DNA of 39,138 bases from Nitrospinaceae bacterium (GCA_029261575.1 JAJDBD010000027.1:1-39138), one strand, 5' to 3'. Positions 9,776 to 18,569 are shown, numbered from the stretch's first letter. Translations and numbers: made by a program. The notes: generated by a model not told the origin, from the sequence alone.

Positions 9776-11215
9776 TCAGAATTGAAAGTAGATGAAACCT
9801 TTGTGGTCCATCGGGGCAAAAACAAGAACCGCCAATGCCATTAACGCGATATAAAAGTGGGAAGCAAACGTTCCTTGTTTGAAAAACAAGCTGTCCCGTT
9901 TGGTTTTATATAGCAATAAATGGACAACCAGCATGCAGGGAATGAAAAACAGATTTTCCAAAGTAAGGACCGCCCAATTCACGGGGTACGGGCCTTGAAA
10001 AAATAATTTTTCGTAAATCTGGCCCGCGACGTCTAAATTTTGGGCGCGGAACAATACCCACCCCAGGCAAACAAATAAATAAGTCGCCGCCCACTTGCAC
10101 AAGGTCAAAGCCCGGTTGGGCGCGACTCTTTCTCCCAGCAAAACAATCATGGCCCGGTTGATAACCAGTCCCAGTCCGTGGAACATTCCCCACAATACGA
10201 ACGTCCAATTCGCCCCGTGCCAAAGGCCGCCCAAAAACATGGTGATGAAAACATTGATCGCCGTCCGCTTGGGTCCCCGTCGATTTCCTCCCAGAGGAAT
10301 GTACAGGTAATCACGAAGCCAGGAGGTGAGCGAAATATGCCACCGGCGCCAAAAATCGAACAGGTCCGTTGCCAGGTAGGGCGTTCTGAAATTGACAGGC
10401 AAATTATATCCCAGACTGAGAGCCAGGCCGATGGCCATTTCAGAGTATCCGCAAAAATCGCAAAAAATTTGAATGGAATAACCTACCACTCCTATCCAAA
10501 CAGCCAGGCTGTCGTATCTTTCGGGATTGGCGAAAATGGGATCGATAATAATGGCGACATTGTCCGCGACGACCACTTTTAGAAACAGGCCGTAGAGGAA
10601 AATCTGCAACCCTTTAAAAAAGTTTTCGCTGGAAAATTTTGTGGGGCGAAGCAGTTGAGGTAAAAAATGGCTGGCGCGGACAATAGGTCCCGCGACAAGT
10701 TGAGGGAAAAAAGCCACATAAAGAGCAAAATCGATCGGGTCGTTCACCGGTTTCAGCTTGCCAAAATAAATATCCAATGAATAGCTCATGGATTGGAACG
10801 TATAGAAAGATATTCCAACAGGCAAAATCACATTCAAATGCGCGACCGTTAAACCAAAGTCCCCGAGAACCAGATTGGCGGATTCAATGAAAAAATTGCA
10901 ATATTTGAAAAATCCCAGAACCCCAAGATTAACCAGGAGACTCATGGCAAGATAAAAGCGTTTATTTTTTTTGTCTTCGGCTTTGAAAATCCGGGAACCC
11001 GCCCAAAAATCCACAAGCGTTGAAAAAACGATCAGCGACAAAAAACGGGCGTCCCAAAAGGAGTAAAAATAATAGCTGGCCGCCAGCAAAAAAAGCTTGT
11101 TAATTTTGAAGGGAAGTGAAGAGGTTTGAAACCTGCGGGCAATCGCGTTCAGCAGAAAGGAAACGACATAAAAAATAATGAAAAAATTTAAAAAAGTTAA
11201 ACTATGAAAAACCAT
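9776..11215 (-). CDS. MBOAT-family O-acyltransferase (AlgI-like)
   Basis: This is a polytopic membrane protein of 479 residues with about ten hydrophobic segments. The MBOAT signatures are clear: FWRRWHISLTSWLRDYLYIP (His 293) and the catalytic-His block FLGGLWHGANWTFVLWG (His 333). The family brings an acyl group, usually acetyl, across the membrane for O-acylation of alginate, peptidoglycan, cellulose or other surface polymers. The downstream SGNH/TPR gene is the expected partner. No polymer synthase lies beside the pair, so alginate cannot be claimed. The ATG at 11215 gives a normal N-terminus for the family. Like its partner it is AT-richer than the flanking genes. Confidence 0.92.
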   Translation of the reverse strand: MVFHSLTFLNFFIIFYVVSFLLNAIARRFQTSSLPFKINKLFLLAASYYFYSFWDARFLSLIVFSTLVDFWAGSRIFKAEDKKNKRFYLAMSLLVNLGVLGFFKYCNFFIESANLVLGDFGLTVAHLNVILPVGISFYTFQSMSYSLDIYFGKLKPVNDPIDFALYVAFFPQLVAGPIVRASHFLPQLLRPTKFSSENFFKGLQIFLYGLFLKVVVADNVAIIIDPIFANPERYDSLAVWIGVVGYSIQIFCDFCGYSEMAIGLALSLGYNLPVNFRTPYLATDLFDFWRRWHISLTSWLRDYLYIPLGGNRRGPKRTAINVFITMFLGGLWHGANWTFVLWGMFHGLGLVINRAMIVLLGERVAPNRALTLCKWAATYLFVCLGWVLFRAQNLDVAGQIYEKLFFQGPYPVNWAVLTLENLFFIPCMLVVHLLLYKTKRDSLFFKQGTFASHFYIALMALAVLVFAPMDHKGFIYFQF

Positions 11216-11294
11216 TGGTCGCGATTCTTAATTCAACTGCAAAGTGAAATGTAAAAAAAGGATTCAAAGTTCCTGCCAACCGGCGCCAGCCCGG

Positions 11295-11840
11295 CTATTC
11301 CGGTTCGGGGTAGAGGTAGACAAGGCGGCGGTCCACCACCTCGCTGCGTTCTTCGGAAACAAAGAATTGTTCCTGGTGAGAGGCTTTCTTCAACTGCGAG
11401 TAGTCCAGGTTTGCGGGATTTCTGCGGATCATGCAGGCGAAGGTGAAGGTTTCCGGCTTCTCCTCCACGCCAAGAAAATTGACCGCACGCATGAACTCCA
11501 TCCCCGTGCTCACGATGTCGTCCACGATCAACCAATGCGAGTCGGCGGAATATTTGGGAACGTCCAGTTCCTGCATGTCGGTGATCTTGTGCGGCATGAG
11601 ATGGAACGGGAGGTTCATCATTTTGGACAAGGTATAGCCTATGCGTATGCCCTCGGTCGCTATCCCGACGACCACGTTGAACGCGCCGTGTTTTTGTTGC
11701 CATTTGTCCAGTTTGTGTTTCAGCGCCGCGCAATAGGCTTCGTTCATGGTATCGGACAGCAAAGAGTAATCGTAGTCGTACTTCGAGCGCACGCCGCTCT
11801 TCAAACTGAAATCGCCTTTTTTAACTATCTTTGAGAACAC
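11295..11840 (-). CDS. Orotate phosphoribosyltransferase-like protein
   Basis: This is a cytoplasmic type I phosphoribosyltransferase of 181 residues. The PRPP-binding loop WLIVDDIVSTGMEF is clear (about 105-118). The N-terminal FSLKSGVRSKYDYDY resembles the FxLKSGRxSPYY block of orotate phosphoribosyltransferase, where Arg/Ser-Pro is replaced by Val-Arg-Ser-Lys. OPRT converts orotate and PRPP to OMP in pyrimidine synthesis. The divergent N-motif leaves room for another base substrate, so I withhold the symbol pyrE. The start is GTG at 11840, preceded by GGAGG at a 6-base spacing. The next ATG upstream is out of frame. It lies 80 bases upstream of the MBOAT gene on the same strand. Confidence 0.8.
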   Translation of the reverse strand: MFSKIVKKGDFSLKSGVRSKYDYDYSLLSDTMNEAYCAALKHKLDKWQQKHGAFNVVVGIATEGIRIGYTLSKMMNLPFHLMPHKITDMQELDVPKYSADSHWLIVDDIVSTGMEFMRAVNFLGVEEKPETFTFACMIRRNPANLDYSQLKKASHQEQFFVSEERSEVVDRRLVYLYPEPE

Positions 11841-11880
11841 TCTCGGCCTCCATTTAATTTGTTTCTAAAAAAGTTTACAG

Positions 11881-11977
11881 TCGGCCACTCGCCGTGGGGG
11901 CAATAGTTGGCAATGGCTCCCAAGCGCGTAGCGTTTCTCATGCAAGCTGCGCCAATTGCCTCCAGGCGCTTGCCTGG
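11881..11977. repeat. Repeats between the ATPase and OPRT-like genes
   Basis: Two recognised elements fill this gap. TCGGCCACTCGCCGTGGGGG at 11881-11900 recurs at about 27506-27525. CCTCCAGGCGCTTGCCTGG at 11959-11977 is identical to 255-273 inside thrS. The second element abuts the ATPase stop codon (11978-11980). Confidence 0.7.
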
Positions 11978-13681
11978 CTAGGCCGTGGTCACCCGGTCGA
12001 TTTCCGCCAGGGTCGTTTGCCCCGACAAAACTTTCGAGAAACCGTCCTGCCTCAGGACTTTCATCTTTTGCGTTTTCCGGGCGGCGTCTCGAAGAACCAT
12101 GGGCGGCGATTTTTTTAGTATCAATTCGCGAATGGGATCGGTGATTTCCAATATTTCAAAAATCCCCATGCGCCCGCTGTAACCGCTTTTTTTGCAGGAC
12201 TTGCATCCCTCTCCTTTATACAGAGAAAAAGTCGGGGCGTTTCCCCGGGGAAACAGGGTGTTCAACTCCGCCTCGCTGGGTTCGTGCTGGGTCTTGCAGT
12301 GCGGACAAATTTTCCGCACCAGCCGCTGGGCCAGAATGCCGACGATGGACGACGCCAGCAGGAAAGGCTCGATCCCCAGATCGTCCAGACGGGTGATGGC
12401 CCCCGCCGCGTCGTTCGTGTGCAGGGTGCTGAAAACCAGGTGACCCGTCAACGCCGCTTGCACGGCGATTTCGCCGGTCTCGGAATCCCGGATTTCCCCC
12501 ACCATTATAATGTCCGGGTCCTGCCGCATCAACGAGCGCAACCCGTTGGCGAAGGTGATGTTGGCCTTGGGGTTCACCTGCGTCTGGCGGACGCCCGGCA
12601 GGCGGTATTCCACGGGATCTTCAATCGTCTTGATATTTTTTTCCGGAGTGTTGAGCAGGCTCATCGCCGCATACAGCGTGGTCGTTTTCCCGCTGCCCGT
12701 CGGACCGGTGACCAGGATGACCCCGTAGGGTTTGCGCAACAAGCCCTCGAGCTTTTTCAAGTAAGGACCGACCAGACCCAGGTCCTCCAGGCTCAGCATG
12801 ATTTTACTGCGGTCCAGGATTCTGAGGACCATGTTCTCGCCGTAAACTGTGGGGCAGGTGGAGACGCGAAACTCGATCTCTCTTTCTTCAAACTTGGCGG
12901 AGAACGCGCCGTCCTGCGGGGAGCGCGATTCCGCGATGTCCAGATTCGCAAGGACCTTGACGCGGGAGATCAAGGCCGACTCCACGCTTTTGGGCGAGGA
13001 GGTGGCCTGGAACAAAACGCCGTCGATCCGGTAGCGAATGCTGACTTCCGTTTCCGTGGGTTCGATATGGATATCGCTGGCGTTGTCGTCCAACGCCTGT
13101 TTGAGGATCATCTCCACCAGGCGCGCCACCGGAGCGTCCGAGGCGTCCAGCGCGTTGGAGCCTCTGGACTGAACGCTGGCGCGGACCTGATCTTTTTTCC
13201 TGTCCTCCGCGCCGATGCTTTTCACCGCGGCCTGGATGGAGGCCGCCACCCCGTAATATTCCTGGATGGCGTGGTCCACGTCCCTTTCGGTGGCGATGAA
13301 CAACTCGACGTCCATTCCCGCCTGTATGATAGCCTCGTCGACCGCCAACAGGTCCAGCGGGTTGGCCATGGCGACTTGCAATTTCCCGTCCTTGATCTTA
13401 ATGGGGATCAGCTTGTGCATGCGGGCGACTTTTTCTTGCACCTTTTTAACGGCGTTGGAGTCGAGCCGGATTTCCGTCAGGTCGACATAAGGCACCCCTA
13501 TTTGCTTCGACAAACTGGCGGTGAGCTTTTCTTCGGTAACGAATTTGAGTTCGAGCAAGGCCTGGCCAATCTGGATCCCCTTCTGCCGGTGCAAAAGCAG
13601 GGCTTGGTCCAATTGGCCTTGAGTGATTGCCCCGGCCTGGACCAGGACGTCGCCGAGGCGGGCTTTTTGTCGAATTGCCAT
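11978..13681 (-). CDS. Type IV pilus / type II secretion assembly ATPase (PilB/GspE family)
   Basis: A cytoplasmic hexameric ATPase, 567 residues from the ATG at 13681. An MshEN-type N-domain (about 5-145, with ITQGQLDQALLLH and the VPYVDL block) precedes the catalytic core. The core has Walker A GPTGSGKTTT (about 326-335), the acidic box IEDPVEY, Walker B-like DPDIIMVGEIRD and the His box LHTNDAAGA. A zinc-type tetracysteine follows: CPHC at about 459-462 and CKSC at about 493-496. It powers pilus extension or pseudopilus assembly. No pilC, pilT or gsp genes are adjacent, so pilus and secretion roles cannot be separated. An upstream TTG at 13696 would add five residues; I prefer the ATG, although neither has a strong ribosome-binding site. 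Confidence 0.92.
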   Translation of the reverse strand: MAIRQKARLGDVLVQAGAITQGQLDQALLLHRQKGIQIGQALLELKFVTEEKLTASLSKQIGVPYVDLTEIRLDSNAVKKVQEKVARMHKLIPIKIKDGKLQVAMANPLDLLAVDEAIIQAGMDVELFIATERDVDHAIQEYYGVAASIQAAVKSIGAEDRKKDQVRASVQSRGSNALDASDAPVARLVEMILKQALDDNASDIHIEPTETEVSIRYRIDGVLFQATSSPKSVESALISRVKVLANLDIAESRSPQDGAFSAKFEEREIEFRVSTCPTVYGENMVLRILDRSKIMLSLEDLGLVGPYLKKLEGLLRKPYGVILVTGPTGSGKTTTLYAAMSLLNTPEKNIKTIEDPVEYRLPGVRQTQVNPKANITFANGLRSLMRQDPDIIMVGEIRDSETGEIAVQAALTGHLVFSTLHTNDAAGAITRLDDLGIEPFLLASSIVGILAQRLVRKICPHCKTQHEPSEAELNTLFPRGNAPTFSLYKGEGCKSCKKSGYSGRMGIFEILEITDPIRELILKKSPPMVLRDAARKTQKMKVLRQDGFSKVLSGQTTLAEIDRVTTA

Positions 13682-13906
13682 ACCAAACGTTCTCAAAAAT
13701 ATTTGTTTTAATACGCATTACCCAAACCTTTCCATTGTAGCTCCAAGCGGCGAACTTTAAAAGGGCGCCGTGTAAAATTTTATTCCCACCCAAGGGGAAA
13801 TTTCCCCTCGAAGCGGCAGTTTTTGCCTCCATTCCAAGGGCAAATCAATCGGAGCGAAAAACTTAAAACCGTTTATTCAAAAGGGCTTGTGCGGCTATTT
13901 TCGTTT

Positions 13907-13922
13907 TGGCATATGTTTTGCT
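13907..13922 (+). promoter_or_regulatory. Sigma-54 promoter for the hook operon
   Basis: TGGCATATGTTTTGCT matches the sigma-54 consensus (TGGCAC, then N5, then TTGCW) at the -24 GG and -12 GC elements with exact spacing. The predicted start of transcription is about 10 bases downstream, and the fliK start codon lies 48 bases after the element. Middle and late flagellar genes are sigma-54 dependent in many bacteria, so the context supports it. Confidence 0.75.
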
Positions 13923-13970
13923 CTAAAAAAGTTAAATTGAAAGCTCCATCACTTTAAAGGCTCTTATTTC

Positions 13971-15806
13971 GTGGAAACTAAAACCAACATATTTGACGTC
14001 CTCCCCGTCTTCCCAAAGGCGACCGCGGTTTCTCCCCTGGAGAAACTGTCCGGGGACACGCTCTTCCAAAGCGTACTGTTGGAAAGCTCCAAAACTCCGG
14101 CGCCCAAATTCCAGGAAGAAGCCCCCAAGCAAAATACCTTAAGCCCCATCATCGAACGGGGAAAATACGTAAATCCGGACTATCAGGAAAAAGAAAAAAC
14201 CCGCGTCGATAATAATGAAACCCGGACAAGTTCGAAGCCGCCCATTAGACAGGAAACCACCGAAGCGCCGGAACGGATTGAACATACGGAACGAAAAGTA
14301 CCGGCCAGTAACAACGCCGAGACTCCCGCTGCCGCTCCAGCAAATGAAGCGGAGCCGGTTTCCAAATCCACGGAACCCGTCGCCGAATCGAAGGTAGCGA
14401 CTCCGAACGAATCCGCGCAAAACAAAACTGAGGACAATGAATCCGCCAGTCAAACGGTAACGGGATCTGAAAATGTTCCGCCCGCTGGCGTGGTTGTCGA
14501 AAACGCTTCTATAGAAGAAATCGCGACGTTCTTGCAAGAGGCTTCGCAGACCGGTGGGAAAGACGTTCAAGAACATATTCTCAGCCTCCTGCAATCTGAA
14601 GGCGGCGCGGTGAATGGAGCGGGAACCGTCGACGCCAAACAACTTTTTAATTTCCTGCAAAATAATGAAAGCCGCGCCCTGGACGTTCTGCAGGAAGCCG
14701 GATTGAATCTGGAAGAGGCTCAGTCGTTAGTCAGTAACCTGAAACAATCCCTCAATACAGATTTCAAACTCTTTGCCCAGTCCGGGCAGGACTCCAATAC
14801 CGCCGCGCAGGTTTTGGAATCCACTAAGCTGGACGCAAAAGTAAAAACGGAAACGATTTTACCGGCGCAGGATAAATCTGTCCCAGCCGCTACAGACGCG
14901 GTCAAAAGCGCGACCGATCCCAAGACGATCGATAAAAACGTTAAAGCCCCCGTCGTGGAACCCGCGGACAAAGTCAATTTGACGGCAGGCAAAAACGACG
15001 GACAATCGGCGACCAAAGAACCGGTCAAGTCCGACTTTCTTTCGCAGTTCAAATTGAGCGGCAATCCATCGCCGCGCGAGTTTGCCGGCGATACCGCAAG
15101 CCCGACGGCGAATACTGCGCCTCCGGCCAACGGCGAGGCTACGGTTTCCCAGAATAATTTACTGGACAACCTTAACAAACTAGCCAGCCTGCAAAACCTT
15201 TCCGTACAGAATTCCGTCAAGACGATAGCTACAGGGAAAGCCGGAACCGACGCGACGCCAAAAACTTCCATCGACACGTTGTTGAACAATTTGAACGTTC
15301 AATCTACGGGGTCGACGCGGAGCGCTGAATCCATGAAATCCGTGTTCGCCGATACCCTGACTGCGCGGAGCGGAGTGGAAAAGTCGGTCATGGATCAGAT
15401 GGTGGAAAAGTTTTCCCTGCGCGGAGCCGGCGGCAAAAACGAAGTTTTTATCAGACTCGATCCCCCGTCGCTGGGTTCGGTGCGCATGAATATTTCGACG
15501 CAAGGCGACAACGTGCGAGCCACCGTTATCACGGAAACGCACGCGGTGAAACAGGCGATCGAAAATAACCTGAGCCAACTGCGCGACTCGATCTCCGACC
15601 AAGGACTTAAAGTGGAAAGCTTCACCGTGATGGTCGGCGGCAATCCCGGACAAAAGGGCAACGGCCAGGCGCAAAACGGAGACTCCCTCGCCTCTTTCTT
15701 CGGCGACCTGGAATCCGCAAGCAGCGAGGCGGAGGAGGGCGACGATTTCGCGCCCCGGTCCATAGACTATTTTCACGACTCGCAAACCATGAGCGTGTTT
15801 GCCTGA
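13971..15806 (+). CDS. fliK: Flagellar hook-length control protein
   Basis: FliK is exported during hook assembly and switches the export apparatus from hook to filament substrates. The protein has 611 residues. The N-terminal ~480 are low complexity, rich in Ala, Thr, Ser, Glu and Lys, as expected for the ruler part. The C-terminal hook domain (about 485-565) shows VFIRLDPPSLGSVRMNI and QLRDSISDQGLKVESFTV, the standard FliK C-domain pattern. The start is GTG at 13971 with AAAGG 10 bases upstream. It is the first gene after the sigma-54 element and is followed by flgD after 60 bases. An acidic Glu/Ser tail ends the protein. Confidence 0.9.
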   Translation: METKTNIFDVLPVFPKATAVSPLEKLSGDTLFQSVLLESSKTPAPKFQEEAPKQNTLSPIIERGKYVNPDYQEKEKTRVDNNETRTSSKPPIRQETTEAPERIEHTERKVPASNNAETPAAAPANEAEPVSKSTEPVAESKVATPNESAQNKTEDNESASQTVTGSENVPPAGVVVENASIEEIATFLQEASQTGGKDVQEHILSLLQSEGGAVNGAGTVDAKQLFNFLQNNESRALDVLQEAGLNLEEAQSLVSNLKQSLNTDFKLFAQSGQDSNTAAQVLESTKLDAKVKTETILPAQDKSVPAATDAVKSATDPKTIDKNVKAPVVEPADKVNLTAGKNDGQSATKEPVKSDFLSQFKLSGNPSPREFAGDTASPTANTAPPANGEATVSQNNLLDNLNKLASLQNLSVQNSVKTIATGKAGTDATPKTSIDTLLNNLNVQSTGSTRSAESMKSVFADTLTARSGVEKSVMDQMVEKFSLRGAGGKNEVFIRLDPPSLGSVRMNISTQGDNVRATVITETHAVKQAIENNLSQLRDSISDQGLKVESFTVMVGGNPGQKGNGQAQNGDSLASFFGDLESASSEAEEGDDFAPRSIDYFHDSQTMSVFA

Positions 15807-15866
15807 ACAAATAATTTTGAACGACTTGAATAAAGCAGATTTAATTTTTAGGGAGGATTTTCAAAA

Positions 15867-16571
15867 ATGATCGCCACACTTGATCCGATATTCAGCAATC
15901 TAAGTTCGACGGGCAATTCCGCGACGACGACCGATACGACCGATACGAAAGGAACGAGCAACGACGCCGCCGCCCTCGGCAAGGAGGATTTTCTCTCTCT
16001 GCTGGTCTCTCAATTGAAAGCCCAGGACCCGCTGTCTCCCATGGAAGGCGCGGACTTCACGGCGCAACTGGCGCAGTTCAGCAGTCTCGAACAATTGACA
16101 AACGTGAACGACAACCTGGCGGAACTGACGGATTTTCAAGAGTCCCTGTACAACTCGTCTTTATTGAACCTCATCGGCAAGGACATTGATCTTGAAGGCA
16201 ACACCGTGGATTACGCTTCCGGAGAATCCGTGGATTTGGATTACACTCTGGACGCCAAACCGGCCTCCACGAGCGTCGAGATTTTTGACAATCTGGGAAC
16301 GCTGGTTGCCACTTTGACCGACTCTGCGGCCATCGAAGGAAGCAACAAGGTTGTCTGGAACGGCAAGGACAGCAAAGGCAACGAGGTGAAAGACGGACTC
16401 TACACCTTCAAAGTCACCGCCCTGGACGACGCGGGCGAATCCATCGGCTCGAAAGAATTTATCAGCGGCACGGTGGACGAAATCCAGTTTGAAAACGGGA
16501 CCGCCTTTGCGGTGGTGAACGGAGAAAAAATCGACGCCGGCGAAATCACGCGGGTCGTTGCTAACTCGTAA
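15867..16571 (+). CDS. flgD: Flagellar hook assembly scaffold (hook cap) protein
   Basis: FlgD caps the growing hook and guides FlgE polymerisation. The protein has 234 residues. The conserved N-domain is clear at about 36-80: LGKEDFLSLLVSQLKAQDPL and then ADFTAQLAQFSSLEQL. The C-terminal half contains a FlgD Ig-like fold with VVWNGKDSKGNEVKDGLYTF. GGGAGGA lies before the ATG. It sits between fliK and flgE, a common flagellar order. Confidence 0.97.
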   Translation: MIATLDPIFSNLSSTGNSATTTDTTDTKGTSNDAAALGKEDFLSLLVSQLKAQDPLSPMEGADFTAQLAQFSSLEQLTNVNDNLAELTDFQESLYNSSLLNLIGKDIDLEGNTVDYASGESVDLDYTLDAKPASTSVEIFDNLGTLVATLTDSAAIEGSNKVVWNGKDSKGNEVKDGLYTFKVTALDDAGESIGSKEFISGTVDEIQFENGTAFAVVNGEKIDAGEITRVVANS

Positions 16572-16589
16572 GCGATAAAGGAGAAAGTC

Positions 16590-17813
16590 ATGGGTTTGAT
16601 AAGCGCATTATTCACGGGAGTCTCCGGCTTGACCGGGAACGCGGAAGCGCTCAACGTTATCGGCGACAACATCGCCAACACCAACACCGTCGGTTTCAAA
16701 GGCAGTAAGGCGGTGTTCAGCGACATCTTCAGCGTTGTGTTGAACAACGGATCGACCGCGTTTGAAGTGGGCCGCGGTTCCCAGTTGCAAAGCGTGTTGC
16801 AAAACTTCGAGCAGGGCGCTTTCGAATCCACTGGCAATGCGTTGGACGTCGCGATCGACGGCAACGGATTTTTCATTGTGAACGACGGCACGGGAAACTT
16901 TTATACCCGCGCCGGCGAATTCCGCATCAACGATCAGGGTCTGGTCCAAACGCCGACCGGGGAAACCGTTCAAGGGTTTCAGATCAACAACAACATCGTT
17001 GGATCGACCTTGAGCGATATCGACTTGACCGGCGCCCAGTCGGCGCCCCAGGCGTCCACTACGTTTACGCTGGGCGCGAACCTGGACGCTGCGGCCTCTG
17101 CGGGGACCACCTTCACCTCGCCCATCACGCTTTACAACTCCGTGGGCACCGAGGTGATCCTGAGCGTAACTTTTACCAAACAAGCCGGGGCCAATTCCTG
17201 GGTCTACGCCGCTACTCCCTCGACGGGAGCGGTCACCGCCGCGGCCTCCGGACTGATAAGTTTCGATACCACCGGACAGTTAACCGGCGCGTCGGATATC
17301 ACCATGACCATCGACTACTCAGCGGCGGCGGTTCCGGCGAACACGCAATCGCTGGTTTGGAACCTGGTCGGCGCGGCAGGCGCCACCAACGGCAAAATGA
17401 CCGGATTCGCGGCGCCGTCGAACAACAACTCGGTCGTGCAAGACGGGTTCGGCACCGGAGTGTTGACCGGCCTGGCCGTCGACGCTGACGGCAAGATATC
17501 CGGCCTGTTCAACAACGGCCAGACCGACGAACTGTTCCAGTTGGCGGTGGCGGATTTCCTGTCGCCGACGGGCTTGACGCGAGTGGGGCAAAACCTGTTC
17601 GCCGTGTCCGCGCAGTCGGGCCAGCCGGTTATCGGCACCGCGCAAACCGGCGGATTCGGATCGATCCTGGGAAGCTCGCTCGAATTGTCCAACGTGGACA
17701 TCGCCACCGAGTTCGTGACGTTGATCCAGACCCAGCAGGCTTTTCAAGCCAACGCCCGGGTGATCACCTCGTCGAACGATCTTCTGACAGAAGCCGTGAA
17801 CCTGGTGAGGTAA
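16590..17813 (+). CDS. flgE: Flagellar hook protein
   Basis: FlgE is the structural subunit of the hook, exported through the flagellar type III system. The protein has 407 residues. The N-terminal rod/hook motif reads SALFTGVSGLTGNAEALNVI followed by GDNIANTNTVGFKGS. The C-terminal coiled-coil motif reads LSNVDIATEFVTLIQTQQAF and ends at TEAVNLVR. The central D1/D2 region is shorter than in some large hook proteins but normal overall. AAAGGAG precedes the ATG, 18 bases after flgD. A strong intrinsic terminator follows, so the operon appears to end here. Confidence 0.97.
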   Translation: MGLISALFTGVSGLTGNAEALNVIGDNIANTNTVGFKGSKAVFSDIFSVVLNNGSTAFEVGRGSQLQSVLQNFEQGAFESTGNALDVAIDGNGFFIVNDGTGNFYTRAGEFRINDQGLVQTPTGETVQGFQINNNIVGSTLSDIDLTGAQSAPQASTTFTLGANLDAAASAGTTFTSPITLYNSVGTEVILSVTFTKQAGANSWVYAATPSTGAVTAAASGLISFDTTGQLTGASDITMTIDYSAAAVPANTQSLVWNLVGAAGATNGKMTGFAAPSNNNSVVQDGFGTGVLTGLAVDADGKISGLFNNGQTDELFQLAVADFLSPTGLTRVGQNLFAVSAQSGQPVIGTAQTGGFGSILGSSLELSNVDIATEFVTLIQTQQAFQANARVITSSNDLLTEAVNLVR

Positions 17814-17885
17814 ATTGAAATGATTGGAACCACGGATGACCGCGGAGAGAACTAAACGGGTTCCATTTTAAAATACCGCCTACTG

Positions 17886-17916
17886 ACTCCCGGACTTCGG
17901 TCCGGGAGTTTTTTTT
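17886..17916 (+). terminator. Intrinsic terminator of the hook operon
   Basis: A perfect 10-base stem ACTCCCGGAC/GTCCGGGAGT with a TTCG tetraloop is followed by an uninterrupted T run. It is a textbook rho-independent terminator, 73 bases after the flgE stop codon. Confidence 0.95.
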
Positions 17917-17937
17917 GCGCTCTGGTTATCCCGCCTA

Positions 17938-18030
17938 TGGGCTCTCCCTTGCAAAGGGGGGTTGGGGGGGCTTCGACAGGCTCAGCCTGACATATTTGCC
18001 ACCGGGCGCTTGCCCGGCGGCGCCTCGCCG
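17938..18030. repeat. Composite block of three dispersed repeats
   Basis: Three elements lie in series. First is CTCTCCCTTGCAAAGGGGGG (17942-17961). Second is CTTCGACAGGCTCAGCCTGA (17971-17990), also found at 23020. Third is the palindrome CCACCGGGCGCTTGCCCGG followed by CGGCGCCTCGCCG (17999-18030). The order and composition resemble the mosaic inside thrS at 184-273. Confidence 0.7.
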
Positions 18031-18071
18031 ACCAATGCGTTGCTGGGATCGGAATTATTGAAAAATAAAAT

Positions 18072-18132
18072 TTGCGGGCAATGACTGCATTTGATTTATA
18101 ATAAATCCAATAATAATTCCAATTTTTGGATT
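18072..18132 (+). promoter_or_regulatory. Promoter and inverted-repeat operator of the HicAB pair
   Basis: A perfect TATAAT -10 (18097-18102) is preceded by a weak TTGCGG -35 (18072-18077, 19-base spacing). Just downstream lies the inverted repeat AATCCAA (18104-18110) / TTGGATT (18126-18132), ending next to the hicA ATG. Toxin-antitoxin pairs usually autoregulate by antitoxin binding to such a site. The operator role is inference. Confidence 0.5.
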
Positions 18133-18133
18133 G

Positions 18134-18334
18134 ATGAAATTCAGCGAACTTGTCCGGGTTTTACAGAAAAATGGATTTCAATTGATCAAGGAAAAAGGTT
18201 CCATCCGGTATTATGGCAAGGAACATTGCGACAAACTCATCCGGCTGGATTATCACGGCGCCAAAGAGGTTCCAAAAGGAACCTGTAGCGCTATTCTGAA
18301 AGCGGCAAGAATTAAGGGGAAAACCAATGATTGA
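18134..18334 (+). CDS. hicA: HicA-like toxin (YcfA/HicA family)
   Basis: A 66-residue HicA-fold protein, a double-stranded-RNA-binding-like mRNA interferase that blocks translation. Visible family features are KFSELVRVLQKNGFQLIKEK at the N-terminus and KEVPKGTCSAILKAA at the C-terminus. The usual GSH(H) active-site block reads GSIRYY here, so the expected catalytic histidine near residue 24 is Ile. The only histidines lie later (KEHC and DYHG). It may use a different residue, belong to a divergent subfamily, or be inactive. The ATG at 18134 is preferred over the TTG directly before it. Its end overlaps hicB by 8 bases, typical of the hicA-hicB order. Confidence 0.85.
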   Translation: MKFSELVRVLQKNGFQLIKEKGSIRYYGKEHCDKLIRLDYHGAKEVPKGTCSAILKAARIKGKTND

Positions 18335-18569
18335 TCTGGAGTATTCTTTGGTAATAGAGGCGACGGAAGACCCCTCGTTTTTCGGATTTTTTTCCCCGGA
18401 GCTGGAAGGATTTTCGGGAACCGGTTCTTCGGTTGAAGATTGCCTTTACAAGGCGACGCATGGAATGAAAGAACACCTGGCGTTGTTGGAGGAAAAAAAC
18501 CTGCCGCATCCGCCGAAAAATCCCAACCCAAAAATAACCATCCAGAACGAAGAAAAAGCGCGGGTTTAA
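18327..18569 (+). CDS. hicB: HicB-like antitoxin
   Basis: An 80-residue partner of the preceding toxin. It has the HicB partial RNase H-like fold: a YSLVIEATEDPSFFGFFSPE strand region, then GTGSSVEDCLYKATHGMKEH, followed by a Pro-rich tail. HicB neutralises HicA and often represses the operon. No clear C-terminal DNA-binding (HTH or RHH) domain is visible, so repression may need the complex. The 8-base overlap with hicA indicates translational coupling. Confidence 0.85.
   Translation: MIDLEYSLVIEATEDPSFFGFFSPELEGFSGTGSSVEDCLYKATHGMKEHLALLEEKNLPHPPKNPNPKITIQNEEKARV

Noticed and set aside
12284-13711. Long plus-strand open frame opposite the PilB/GspE gene (475 codons)
   Set aside because: The ATPase on the other strand is certain; the frame is an antisense shadow of a GC-rich gene.
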